From assembly GCA_013339765.2 (NCBI GenBank), contig JABSTR010000962.1, forward strand, positions 1,103,001 through 1,167,000: 64,000 bases of DNA, given 5' to 3'. A program made the translations under genes and the position numbers. The DNA is from Haemaphysalis longicornis (Eukaryota; Arthropoda; Arachnida; Ixodida; Ixodidae). This document shows, in pieces, positions 44,910 through 57,200 of this stretch (the stretch's first letter is position 1; every line of letters begins with the position of its first letter). The notes under the pieces were generated by a model. That model saw only the letters and a list, made by a program, of their open reading frames with translations, ran no database searches and was not told the DNA's origin.

Positions 44910-46048
44910 TGGTGTGCAAAAATTTGCGCATTCATTTTGCCGGTATCTAGTGTGCAAGGCACCAGATACACTGGTATCGAGTGATGACAACTACAGTTTT
45001 TGAGTTAACGCAGAATGAACATTTCAAAACCGATTCTCAAACGCGCATCCACGAGTTTTCAAGCGAGGATCTTGATCTAACTTGGCTCCCAAATTTGAAT
45101 CAGCTGTTGTTTTTTAAGCTATTATTTTCATGTTTACGTGGTAATGACAAGACCTCAAAATACGTTTGTGCCTGCTAATACGGGACTGGAGTTAACGTGT
45201 TTTTAGGGCTGTGCAAGCCAAGTTGTAGGAAGGAGTCTTAAAAATGATTGCAGTTTTACTTAATTCGTGAACGCCCGTTTTATAACATTGCATTTGACTG
45301 TCACTAAGGCTTGCTGTTTATATTTCCTGGTGGCAGGACATCGATATATCTCACTTTCTTATAAATCTTATAAAGTGTCACTATTTATGTATTCCCTTCT
45401 GTGCTATCATGCACCAAGTTTTCTTTTTATAGCAGCGGCTTTGATGAATATCATTGTTTCCCTGTGAATTGCTTCGATGTTTGTCAAGTTCACCAGGGGC
45501 AGTTGAGGCAATTTCTTTTCCATAGTACCTGGTGCTTTGGCATGTTTAGATTAGTGTGCTTGTCAGGTGTGCTACATGCATGTTGAATACAGTTCAAAGA
45601 GCTTTGTGTCTGCTTGGTTAAACGCTTTGTGCTTTCACCATGTGCGACACTCGTCCGAATTGTTTTTAACCTCGTTCAATAAAAAGAGCAACAAATAGAA
45701 CGTGTGTACCAATGCGTGTACTGCCATCACTTGAATGAACAGCACTGTCAAAGTGCTTTCTTCGTGGTGGCAACTGAAGAGGTATTGAATACATTAGTGC
45801 CATGCATCATAATGTGTTGAAAATGGGGTGTGCGAATATTTGAAACTTTCAAATACGAAGTGGTTTATATAATATTCGATTTAGGTTTCAAACCAATTAG
45901 CGCTACTCAAAAACTGCAAATGTTCTCGGAAGTGTTTCGAAGTTAGAAAACGCAAATGGTTGATCGTGTGGAAAGACCTCATGTTTCAGTCACTTGATTG
46001 GAGGACAGATAGCGACCGGCATATGGCCAACAGTAAGTTTATTGAAAA
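44910..46048. other. Gene-free sequence
   Basis: No exon, RNA gene or transposon end was recognised. Confidence 0.45.
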
Positions 46049-46643
46049 AAAATTAAAGCCGTTCCCACTCAATTGAAAGCTTATGTGTGAAGTGCGAGCA
46101 GTGATTGCCAGAGAGGCTGTGGCGCCGTTATCCGCTCGCTCACTGCTGCCACCCAATGCATTTCAAATTTCCCTCTTTGCAGTTGCTTGCGTGACCCCTG
46201 CCTGAACTGGACCGCCAGTGGGAGTTCTGTTATTTTGCGATTGCTTTAATTTCGATACTGGAGGCTGTTTAGTTGTTTTTGCGTCATTCGAACACGCCAT
46301 TTCTTTCTTGCACGGCCGCTTTTTTCGCTTTGCTATCGTAAAAACCACCCCAACGAGCGTTCCTAACTAAATGAACGCGGGGGCTGCCGGTTATATATAC
46401 AGATATTGCCTGTAATGTACCTGCAGTTTTCTTTGCGCTGAATAACGGAGAGATGTATGACAAGCGCCAGCAGTTCCCGAGGTTTGAACGGTTATGACTA
46501 TTTAAACTGCGTGGTTTTTCGAAGCCTCAGCGCGACTCCTGACGCCGGTACAGAAGGCTCTACTTGGGTTCGTTATCTTGCTGCGCCGCCTGATTCCGGC
46601 AGTCGCATAGACCATTAGCGAGCTAAGACGACAAGGCGAGCCC
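46049..46643 (+). mobile_element. Dispersed repeat family B, copy 1 (LTR-like)
   Basis: It is homologous in the same orientation to 52029-52540 over its whole length, from TTAAAGCCGT to ACAAGGCGAGC. Shared blocks include GCGCCGTTATCCGCTC and TTTTCTTTGCGCT. A TATA-like box (GACTATTTAAACTGC) sits at the same place as GACTATATAAACCGC in copy 2, about 140 bases before the 3' end. It could be a solo LTR or a promoter-bearing fragment. Confidence 0.7.
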
Positions 46644-47315
46644 ATTGACTTATCGACAAATGCCCAGTTGATAAAACGGAAGTGTCCACATCACCCTGTT
46701 GTCTTCATCTGTTTTCTTGTGAAGCGGTTAGCTGGTTGTGTTTTAGTGTAGAAGCATTGTATATCTTTCAACTGTCCGGAGTGACATGTCAGTGCAAATT
46801 TTCTTGCCCTTTATCTCATTGCTGCACTAAGCCCTGAAGTGCTCTACAGTATATGTAATCAGGTGGCCTAATCCAGTGCCTTTTTCTGACAGGCTTGGTT
46901 GTTCAACACTGACAGATTGACAATACTTGATGTGTGAGTGACTGGAAACCAGCGTAAATTTGTCCTGATAGTTTATTGTTCATTCTGGATTTTATATACA
47001 GAGGCCTGTAAACATGGGGTACTTACAAGTATTTACAGATATATACAGCAAAGTTATTATAATTGCAATGTATAACATTAAATATACAGTCAACAGTTGA
47101 TTTTTCTAACTTGACAGGATGTCTGAACAATCAAGCAGAAGACAAAACTTGAAAATCAAATATTCTTTCACAATCTTCTTCACATCTCTTGCCCATAATC
47201 AGTTTTGCGCATCTGAAGTACCCAAGCAAACTTCACAATTTTGAGAAATTCCGCCGCAGTAGGGTTAGATGATATTTATGCTGTGTCCCTGTATCGTTTT
47301 TTGTAACAGCATGTA
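46644..47315. other. Gene-free sequence, possible distal 3' UTR of the CCDC130-like gene
   Basis: No exon is seen. A minus-strand AATAAAC (plus-strand GTTTATT, about 46972-46978) could be a distal poly(A) signal. Confidence 0.35.
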
Positions 47316-47869
47316 CAGTGCTCAGCGATTGAAACGCGATACTCGGAGCGCGTTGCTGCCGTTGCCTGTTGCGCCACAGGTGAGCGCTTGTGAAAGCGAG
47401 CTGGCGCATTGTGGTATACGATGAGGGTGAGAGCGTTCGTGACGCATGCTTAGTGCATCCGGGAGACCGCCCTTCAGTGTGTGGTTCTTGGCGGTGGCAT
47501 AGGCGCGCTACATGCCATGGCTTCAAAACGCTGCGCCTGCGTGCCGTGCACGCCACGATAACACATCGCGATAAATGCGCATTCAAATTCTTCTTATATA
47601 ACGCGCGCGGTGCCAGCTCACCCAGCTTCGCGCGGCGCGGCACGCAGGCGCAGCGTTTTGAAGCCATGGCATGTAGCACCCCTATGACGCCGCCAAGAAC
47701 CACACACTGAAGGGCTGTCTGCCGGGATGCAGTCAGCATGCGTCACGAACGCTCTCACCCTCACCGTATACCACAATGCATCAGCTCGCTTTCACAAGCG
47801 CTCACCTGTGGCGCAACAAGCACCGGCAGCCACGCGCTCCGAGTATCGCGTTTCAATCGCTGAGCACTG
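47316..47869. mobile_element. Foldback MITE in a TA site, arms about 235 bases
   Basis: Ends CAGTGCTCAGCGATTGAAAC and the exact complement; arms run 47316-47551 and 47636-47869, meeting around CATGGCTTCAAAACGCTGCG and its complement. TA lies on both sides (47314-47315, 47870-47871). It is 91 bases beyond the CCDC130-like stop, so probably in its 3' UTR. Confidence 0.93.
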
Positions 47870-47960
47870 TACATATACTTCATGCAGATTTCTCCGTTTT
47901 AAGAAATACGGGTAAGCCCCGTAGAAATGCTACTATAACACAGGCAACAAGGTATCCCTG

Positions 47961-48253
47961 CTATGTTTCTTCTTCTTCAGAACTGTAGTTGCCGTAGGAC
48001 ACCAGGGAAATGGTCTTCTCGGGTTCTGGAGGGGGAGCCAGCACAGACGCCTGTTCTTTTTCCGCCTTGTGCTTCCTGACGAGGTCCTCTTGCAGTGGGG
48101 CTGAAACTGCAGATTCGAGTTCCAGCTTTGGTGCTGCCTGGTGGCCCTGTGCTGGCAGCAGCTCTTTGGTTGTGCTCGATGATGCCGATGTCGATGAAAA
48201 AATTGGCCGAATGGCGATCTCGTTTCTCTTCATCCTCTGCCTTTCGTCAGATG
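47961..48253 (-). CDS. CCDC130: CCDC130-like exon 7: C-terminus
   Basis: The strong acceptor CTTTTTCTTTTCGGCAG opens with SDERQRMKRNEIAIRPIF. It runs through a Ser-rich stretch and a charged segment to the acidic end NYSSEEEET and a TAA stop. Confidence 0.9.
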
Positions 48254-51200
48254 CTGCCGAAAAGAAAAAGGGAAGATATGGTGTGGGCTTTTTTATACTT
48301 TAGCAACCCTGGGGAACAAGCTATTACAAGGGTGTAAAAACACCCATTACTGTGCTTTAAAAGAATAAAGCCAAAGAATTTATAACAGACAATGTTCAGA
48401 CTAGCCTTTTCCCCTTATTAAATTAAGGTTTGCTGGTTAGCTTGTACATCCGACAACCATTACATCAGTGGGAAATCTCTCCTAGCCAAAGCAAAGCTGA
48501 GGCAGGAAAAAAAAAAACTGCTGAGCACGAGGATGCGGGTTCGATTCCCGCCGCGGCGGCCGCTTTTCTGATGGACGCGAAAAGCCAAAACGCCCGTGTG
48601 TACGAGATTTCGGAGCAGGTTACAGATCCCCAGGTGGTCAAAATTAATCCGGAACCCTCCACACGGCGCGCCTCATCGCCTACGCTGCGTCGACGCATTA
48701 AACCCTACAATCAATCGGGGGAAAAAAAAAGGTCCCTCGCAGACAAGCCCCCTTCAAAATAAAACAGCTCCAGGCATTTGAGAAGGCTGCGGTTAAGTTT
48801 TTAGAAGGCCACAGCTTGCTGTAGCTTTGTTGTCCTTTCACTCTGCTAGTAATGTGGCACCACTTCCAACTTTACCTATGCCTCAATACATGTTGGCCAT
48901 GTTTTTCATTACATGAGCAGCACTTCCTCGAAATTTAATGTAAACTAGTTCAAGAACAACACTTCCAGGACAGGTTCACAACACAATGTCACAGTTTCAG
49001 GATTTTGATTTAAAACTCTTCAGCTAAGTAAGCCACTTAATGCACGTGTTACACGAGCGCTTCGTTTCGTAGGCCTTCGACTCGAATGTCATTTGACTGA
49101 AATAACACATTTGAGCTGCTACACGACGTTTTTCAAAGGCATTTGGTTAAAATGCCATTTGAGTCAAAGCAGCACCACCAACGACCTTTTAGGTTCTTAA
49201 AGGCCTTTGAAACGTGAACGATCATGCTCTCTGTCGCAGCTTCTACATGCCGTAAATACAAAACAATTATTGACGAGTAAAACTTAGTGTTTAAAGTGCA
49301 CGATTTTCATAATTTTTCCCTTGTTCTTGTTTTGTATCATTCTCTCTACGATTACAAGGTAACCTAGTACTCTGCCCCCCCCAAAAAAAAATGGCGTTAG
49401 TGCATGTTTTGTGCACACTTGTTGAATGTTATCAATTTGATTTCTAATAATTGTTTTTTCGCCCATTTTAACTCTAAAATTAAATTTTTGTCAAAAACGA
49501 AACGGCAGCAGTGGCGAAACCAAAACATGGTGGGCGAACATGGAAACTTTCAAGGGCCTTTTAGAATTGTGTAGATTGACGGAACTCCTTTCAGTTCGAA
49601 TGGCATTTGAAATATCGAGGGCCATTCGACTCAAATGCCATTTCAAACGCTCGTGTACAGGTATAACTGGAATGACGTTTAGCTTTACTGGGCATGACTG
49701 TGACTGGGCATGACTCTCTCTGTCCAAGCTGGAATCTATGGAAAGGATTCAGGAGAAGGGATTTGCCCTCACTCTGAGTCGGCATGAGCGTGAGCAGCTT
49801 GGCAATGCGGCTGTCCTCTGCTGTCTCAGGCACAAGGCTGATGTGCAGGGAGGACTTCTTCAGCAGGGCTCGGTCCTTCTCCGCCTGAAGGTGAAGCTCT
49901 TTCTTCTTGCTCTGGATCGCGTGGAAAGAGGAGAGCAAAGTTCACACCTAAGGCACACGCACGCGCATTTCGGTATTACCATTGTAGAATGGCGCATATT
50001 TTACCGCTTCTTTTGAAGGACGCGGCCTAAGAATACCGTACATTTCATAGTAAATTATTGTTCCTGGTCATAGATAAACAATGCAGCTCCCTGTCAAAAG
50101 GCTGTAGTGAGGCTTTTAAAGAGGACGCTAACAGTGAATCTGGCTATTGGCTATTACCTGGACAACTTCAAGTTGGTAAAGGATCACAACATGATGGCAT
50201 GCCCTAGCCCCAGTCAAGAATGCCACACTGCAACGTCATATCATCAGCCTGTCTACCCCCACTGCAGGACAAAGGCCTCTCCCATAGATCTCCAATTATC
50301 CGGATCCTTAGCCAACTGCGACCAATTTATCCCCGCAAACTTCTTGATCTCACCTGCCCATCTAACTTTCTGCCGCCCCCTGTTGCAGCATGTTGCCAAA
50401 TGCTGCAACAAATGTTCGCCAAGACATATGATCGGGCTCAGAGATGCTGGCTATTCTACGTGGCGATGTCTTGGAAGTGAATCATCCAGAAGCATAAGTG
50501 ATAGGGGAGCAGGGCCATTGGAAAGAAGCATGGGGCTGAACATGTGCACAGGAAGTGTGGCCCACCATTATAAGAGAGCGAGTGGCTGACGCTAATTGTA
50601 AGCAACGGGAACGGTGTTTCACCAAGGGTCTCCACAGTTTTGTGCCTCACAAAAGATACATGGCTCATCAACCACCCTGTCCTGCGGTAGGATAAGCACT
50701 GGGAAGGCATGGTTTTTCAATGCACCATTACTAATGCACACAGGTACTTGCGCCAAAGCAACATCTCGGGCCTATCAACTGTGTTGTAAAGAAGGGCTAC
50801 AAATCAATTTCTGGTCACCTTGGCATTCACAGACAAAGCATCTGCAGTTGGGAATAGAACCCACTACCTTTTGCGCTACAGCACAATGTCTTGGCCATAA
50901 CAGCACTGTAACAGACATACACACTAGCACAAACCTACACATATAAGCGATTTCCGAATATGCCGCATTTTTGTGATCCTAAGCACCCTCTCCTACTTTC
51001 AGGAAAAAATATTGAAAAAAAAAAAAATCCCAGGCCATATCCACTAATGTGAAACTTGGGGAGGGGCGAAGCATACAGTGCATAAGTGTATTCTTGGCGC
51101 CTTGGCGTTTTTGCCAACGGAGATGAAACCATTTGGGGGTAGTGGTATACACCTTTGCTGTACAAGTCCTTCATCTTTGAAGCATGAAGCTCTCTAGCGT

Positions 51201-54200
51201 GAGGCATAAACGAGTGTCCCGGTGTTTGGTACCGTGACTACATGAGACGACGATTACGACGACGACGACAACAACAGGAGACGCCAACAGCCACAGCCCC
51301 TAAGGGGTTTCGCCCCTAAAAAAAGTTTGCATGCGAATCTCAGCACTTCCTTTTCTAAGAAACCATCGGTGGATTTCAGACGCATGGAAAAGGGCTGTAG
51401 TTGACATTATGGCTAAGTCCTTTATGAAGTTTTCAATTACAAACCACTTCAACGGAACACAAGATGACCTGCTGGGGGATACTAAGAGCGGCTGCCCAAG
51501 CGGCCGAACGGACTCGAATGGTAGTGAGGGTGACTGATGTAAGCGGTGGGTTTACTGTCTGTACCTATTGTTCTTTTGAATTTTAGCCAGATAAAACGTT
51601 ATTCCTTTCACCCGTCTCGTCAAGATACGGCCGCAAAAAAAGCAACAGGGGTGGGGGGTAGTTTAGGTTTTTCAAATCTAAGCACCCCCCTCACTTTGGG
51701 TATCAGCGATTGTGGAAAAAATGGGGTGCTTAGAATCGAGTTAATACGGTATATATATTGTTTAGACTCACCAAGAATTGCCCATACATAAACTTGCACA
51801 TAGTCAGCAAGCAATAAGTGTCCTATGGCTTCTTTCATGGTTGAAACCTGTTTCCCTGCTTTGTTTTCTACGATCACATGAAAGCCTTACTTGAGTATTC
51901 CTCATATAAAATATTTCCCATCTGCGAAAAAATCACTGAATGTAGACTACTCGTGTTAGACATCTATAGGTTCTTAAATCTATCAGCCTTTGTCTCTCAT
52001 GCCACTGAAGTGAAAGGGTGATGAAACACGACATTAAAGCCGTCTCATTCAATGTGAAAGCTGTCGGAAGTGCAGAGCAGTGATTCGCCATAATGGGCTG
52101 CAGCGCCGTTATCCGCTCACTGCTGCCACCCCATGCAATTAAAATTCTCACGCGCCCCCTGCCTGAAACTGCGCCAGCGGGAGTTCTGTTCTCTTTTTGT
52201 GCTGTTCTCCCGGCACGTGCCGGTGTTACACTGGCACATTTTGCGTTTACTATCACAAAAACCAATCCAACGGGCGTCCTTAACTAAAGGAATGCGGGTG
52301 CTACCGGTTAATTACATGTTTTTCCTCAAATGTACCTATAGTTTTCTTTGCGCTAAACAACAAGAAGATGTACGACAAGCGCCAGCATTTCACAAGTTTT
52401 GAACGCTTATGACTATATAAACCGCTTGGCTTTCGAAGCGTCTGGGGTACGCCGCGAACAACACCGTTACCCCAGGATGCCGCCTTGTTGCTCTATATAC
52501 TTGGGTCGAGTGAGCGAGCTAGGATGACAAGGTGAGCGCCTAAAGAGCTCTGCACTTAATGCTGAGCCTCGCAATTACAGTTGAGGCTAACCAACAAAGG
52601 TTCTGATCAGCGGACGTTACCCGAAACGACTTGCGTAGCAGCTGATTGGAGCTGTAGTCATCCCGCCAGCGGTCCTGCAAGTGCTCCAGCCTTGCCAGCG
52701 CGGGTGTCACGACCTTGACCTTGCCCTTGTCGTCGACGTCGTGCTCGAGTTTGAACATCGCATCGGTGGCCATCTTTTTGCCAATCTCCTTGTCTGGAAG
52801 GGACAAAAAGAAGCAATAAAGTTGGCCTAGACCGCTTCATAGAAACATTGGCCTTTTGCTCTACGATGTAACTGATGAGCACCACATGAAATTTCTGGAA
52901 TTAGAGAAGTCGGCAACATCTTGAACACGACCTGCATTCCTGAAAATGCTGGAAGATTTGCACTGAATTGTGTCCCCTTTAGTAGCCACCTTAAAGGGGC
53001 CATACAGACAAATACAAGTTTGTTTTATTCGAAAGATTTCATGTTTTGTAGTGCCCCAGTGCTTGTCCGGAGCAAACGATGCTTTATTCACTGCGAAATT
53101 AATCAACTTAACCAAAAATTTTGATTCTTCCACCAAATCATGTGTTTTAGCGACGCCTGCAATGACATAAGAGCGGGGCTTCAAGCTAAACTTGGTGTGA
53201 AGCGGAGACTTGTTTGCCGTTAGTCAACCTAGATGGCGCCACCATACCGCAGCGGACCGTTTTCTGCCTTTGCTTTGTTTTTGGCCGTATTTGTACCTGG
53301 CTTGTTTTTGTTCAGGGAGAAAGTAATCGTTTCGTGAAACATGGTGCTCGCTCGACAAATATGGGCCAGTAAGACCGGCCAGTGTCGCCTGAGACAACCC
53401 CACAGAGCCGCAGTGCTGTGCAGCAAAAAAACAAGCATAGTGCGCGCAGTACCAACGGCAGTACACATCGGTACTTATATGTTTACGCAGGCTCTCGTAA
53501 CTTCCACTGTTTCTCCCACCATTCTTACTGCTATAAAAAGAATGTGCCCTAAATTTCAGCGCAAATAGCTCATTCGGCAAGCTTTTAAGCCCTTCCTTAT
53601 ATGCACTTGCTTTTGCCGGCCTCAGCCAATCGCAGAGCTGGTGCGCATGACAGCACATGTTCTGTTTCGGGAAATGAGCTAGTGGATCGCATGGCCATTC
53701 CCTTTTTTCCTAATTTTGTAGCTTATTTGAGTGATGTTAAGAATGGTGTCAGTATGATTCTAATGAGGCAATCTTTTGAATAAACCAAATTTGTGTTTTG
53801 CCTGCTTGGCCCCTTCAAGCAAGTGGAGAAGTGTCGCACTATGTTTTGAAATGCCCGACGACACATGGAGGTTAAAATACATTGGGATTTGGACCAATTT
53901 ACCGTAGGAAGCATTTCTATACATCAAAGAACTGCCACTTACCATCTGGAGCAACCTGTTCATTCTCCTTGGGATCCCATCGCCTTTCCTGTCGTCTTGC
54001 TCCACAAATGATCTCGTAGTCCATGTTCTGAAAGCAGGAAAAGAAGCAGCGGTGTGAGAAGCAAGGTGTAGTTGAATTGGCTCTGCTGACATAAGAAGGC
54101 TACCAAATGAACAGAGACCTTCATGACAGGGCCAAAACTTGTTTACTGTAATTACAGCTCTGTGGTTTGTCGTCTCTTTTCTTAGTGTCTGTGTGTAAGT

Positions 54201-57200
54201 GCGCTACCACCAAGATGTTCCAAATGCGATACCAACTAGCCCAGTTGTCACTTCTTCTAAAGCCTCTAAGAATATTACAACTGTACCAGTGACCAATAAC
54301 ACGTGACACATTTCCACAATTCAATCGGCACAGCTTGCTGGGAGAAAACTAGGTTGGTGGTTATGTTGTCAACATTGATGCTTGGGTGAATTGGTTTTCA
54401 ATATACCTGAATTCAGACCACAACAAGCAAGGATAACGGGGGACAAGGCACACAGGTGCTGCCTCTCGATCGAAGTTCATTGCTGTGATGGCACAACAAA
54501 AAACAGTAAATAAATGTGACAGTTTTGTTGTCTTCCTGTTCTTCATGTTTTGTTTCCTCTTCCTTGTTTTGTTGCCTTGATATCTGCTGTAACTGCAATA
54601 AACTTTATTTGATAGTCAGCACCAGTGCGTCTTGTCCTCCCTTCGTTAGTTGCACTGTGAATTCAAAAGTTTGGTTGTTATCATTTCTGTCGTCTTCAGA
54701 GTGCAAAGTAAAGAACATAAATTCAAGAAAAGGCAAGCAGGGACTCCAGAAGAATCGACATTTGGGCAAGTTGGAATTGGGTTAAAATATTGAGGGGCAG
54801 TGCAATAGACAAATACATGAGCAAATGAAAAAAAAAAAAAAGCACCCCAATCAACCTTGTGAAAGTGATTGGAAAGCGAAGCTGTAAGCGACAGCCACAA
54901 CGATTGCTTATGCGACGTCACTTGAATTCACCTACATGGCTCTACAAAGTGAAATCAGAGACAAGTGAAATGCACTTAACCACACCCTTTATTACCTCAA
55001 AGAGACATTCTTTGCTAAGATTAAATCAATGCATGATCCTTGATTGGTGGTTGGTTGAGTTGTATTGGTGAAGCACAGGAGTGGAAACCTTTTTTTTTTT
55101 ATAGAATGAAAGGAAACTCAAACCCGGTGTTAGACGATTTCACTTTTCCTCCGTCTCTGTCGCCGCTGACGGAGGCGACGAGATCGGCGGAAGAGACGGA
55201 GAAGTGAGGTGCCATGCGTTGGTGTGGGCATTTAATTTTTACTAACTCCTAGCGCATGCGCAAGGCACGCACACGGCCGCTACACAGGCCGTGGGTGGAG
55301 CGCACAGCGGCGTGAGAGGTCGCGTGACGTTATCACGTGGCATTCAGCGAGAACGCAGGTGGTAAACCCGCAGATGTGCTTGGAGAGTGCACTGTCTCCC
55401 CCGTCTCCGCATGGGCTCGCAGCTCAATAGGAAAGACAACAAACCCTCGCTTCATTTCTCTATTCCTTCCAGGTTTGATTCCTGGTGGTGCCAGTAACTT
55501 CTCTTATTTGTTTGCGGGAGTTTTCTGTTAACACCAATAGTCGCGACAGAACCCTTGGGGTGGTAGAGGTAAAAAGCTTCACTTTAAAAGATAGGACTAT
55601 GCTGGAATTACAACTAAGTTTATTGAAAATGCCACACACACATGAATACTATAACAAAGCCCATGTGCCTTAACACCATGACTGGTTGCAAGTTCAGCAC
55701 CGCACTAGCTTTCTTTTCTCATGTATTAGTCAACTGTGCTGCCCCTCAAAATGTTCAAGCAAAGACTCACAACTGAAATTTTTATAACTGCACTATCTAG
55801 ACACAACATTGAAGTTGTACTGCAAGGTGACAAATTGTACTACTCCATTTCTTATCATCACTTGCAAGAACCTTTACGCAAGCCAGAACAGAGTGAGTTT
55901 GTTATCTCTACTGCACGGCTTCGTCATTCGGTTTCTGTGAATCGGCCTCACCTGTGGGTCAGTCTTGATCTCGAAGTGGTTGTCGCAGAGGTGGCATTTC
56001 ATGCGGAACTTGTAGATGGGCGTCGAGTAGTACATTCCCACCTTGGACTTCTCCGCATTGTAGCGCACGCCCGTCCCAATGTGGTTTCCGCACCCGTCGC
56101 ACCATATGTTGTACGGCATCTCGAACCTGTGGGATAGTTAGCATTTGATCATGCCTCGTTGCCCCCATTTTACAGTGAGGACAGAAAATACAAAATGCAC
56201 TAATTCAACGTGGTTCCAAAATAATGTGAAACTGTGACCTTTTTACAATGCATTCACAAAAATACCGAGCGCCAGCAGAAATTTGCTTAGTTACAACTAC
56301 TGCGATTGGAATCCAATTATAATAGAAGCCATAAACAGTAAGATGTTAACTGTAGTCAAAACAACAAGTGTGTGATGAATGTAGGTTTGTCCTTGTTATG
56401 CTTCGAACCCAATCATAAACACTAAGATGCTAAAGGGACTCTGCAACACTTCTGCTAAACGCTTTCACTGTTTTCTTCGCGTCTGGAAGCATTGCGAAAG
56501 CTATAGTTATAGCCTGCATGCAGCGGCACTGCGCATTTTGCTCGTTCCAGCAGATACGCCTTCAGTTTCAGCTTTGCTTATGTGGCTTTTTTTCTAAAGT
56601 GGCTATCGAATTCATTTATGGCTGCAACTGAAAGAATGCCGGCCAATAGCCGCTACGTTGCTGTAATGACGTCACTCGAGCGCTCAAAGAACGCCAAGAC
56701 TCGGGAGAGAGAGAAACCTCTCGAGCAGGTTTCTAAGTTGTCTGATGGGCATAGAGCATTAACTTTTGGCTGAGGTACCTTGTGGCCTCCTAATCTAAGT
56801 ACTGGGTGTGTTGGTTGACTCCGTTCTGCAAGCATTTGTGGTTTCGAAAAAAGTTGAAACAAGTGACACTGGCAGGGTCCTTGTTGCTTGAATTGTAGTT
56901 CAAGCAACGATAGGTGTATTATGAATGCAAGTTGGTACTTTAAACTTTGACACCCAGTCCGTTAGTTTAAGGATGTTTCGTGACTAAACTACGGATCGTA
57001 AGAGATGCCCACCTGATGACAAGTATGCCCAAGTGCAGTTTTCGGGCTCGGTCCCGCAAAGGGTGGGAATTGCGGAATTTGTTGATCGATCCATGGCCGG
57101 GGGTCCATTCCGGCGGGTAGTACTTGTTGACTGCCTTTCTTTCCGCCTGGTGAAAGGAATAAATTAACGCAGCATGTTATAAGGGATGTCACATATCACG

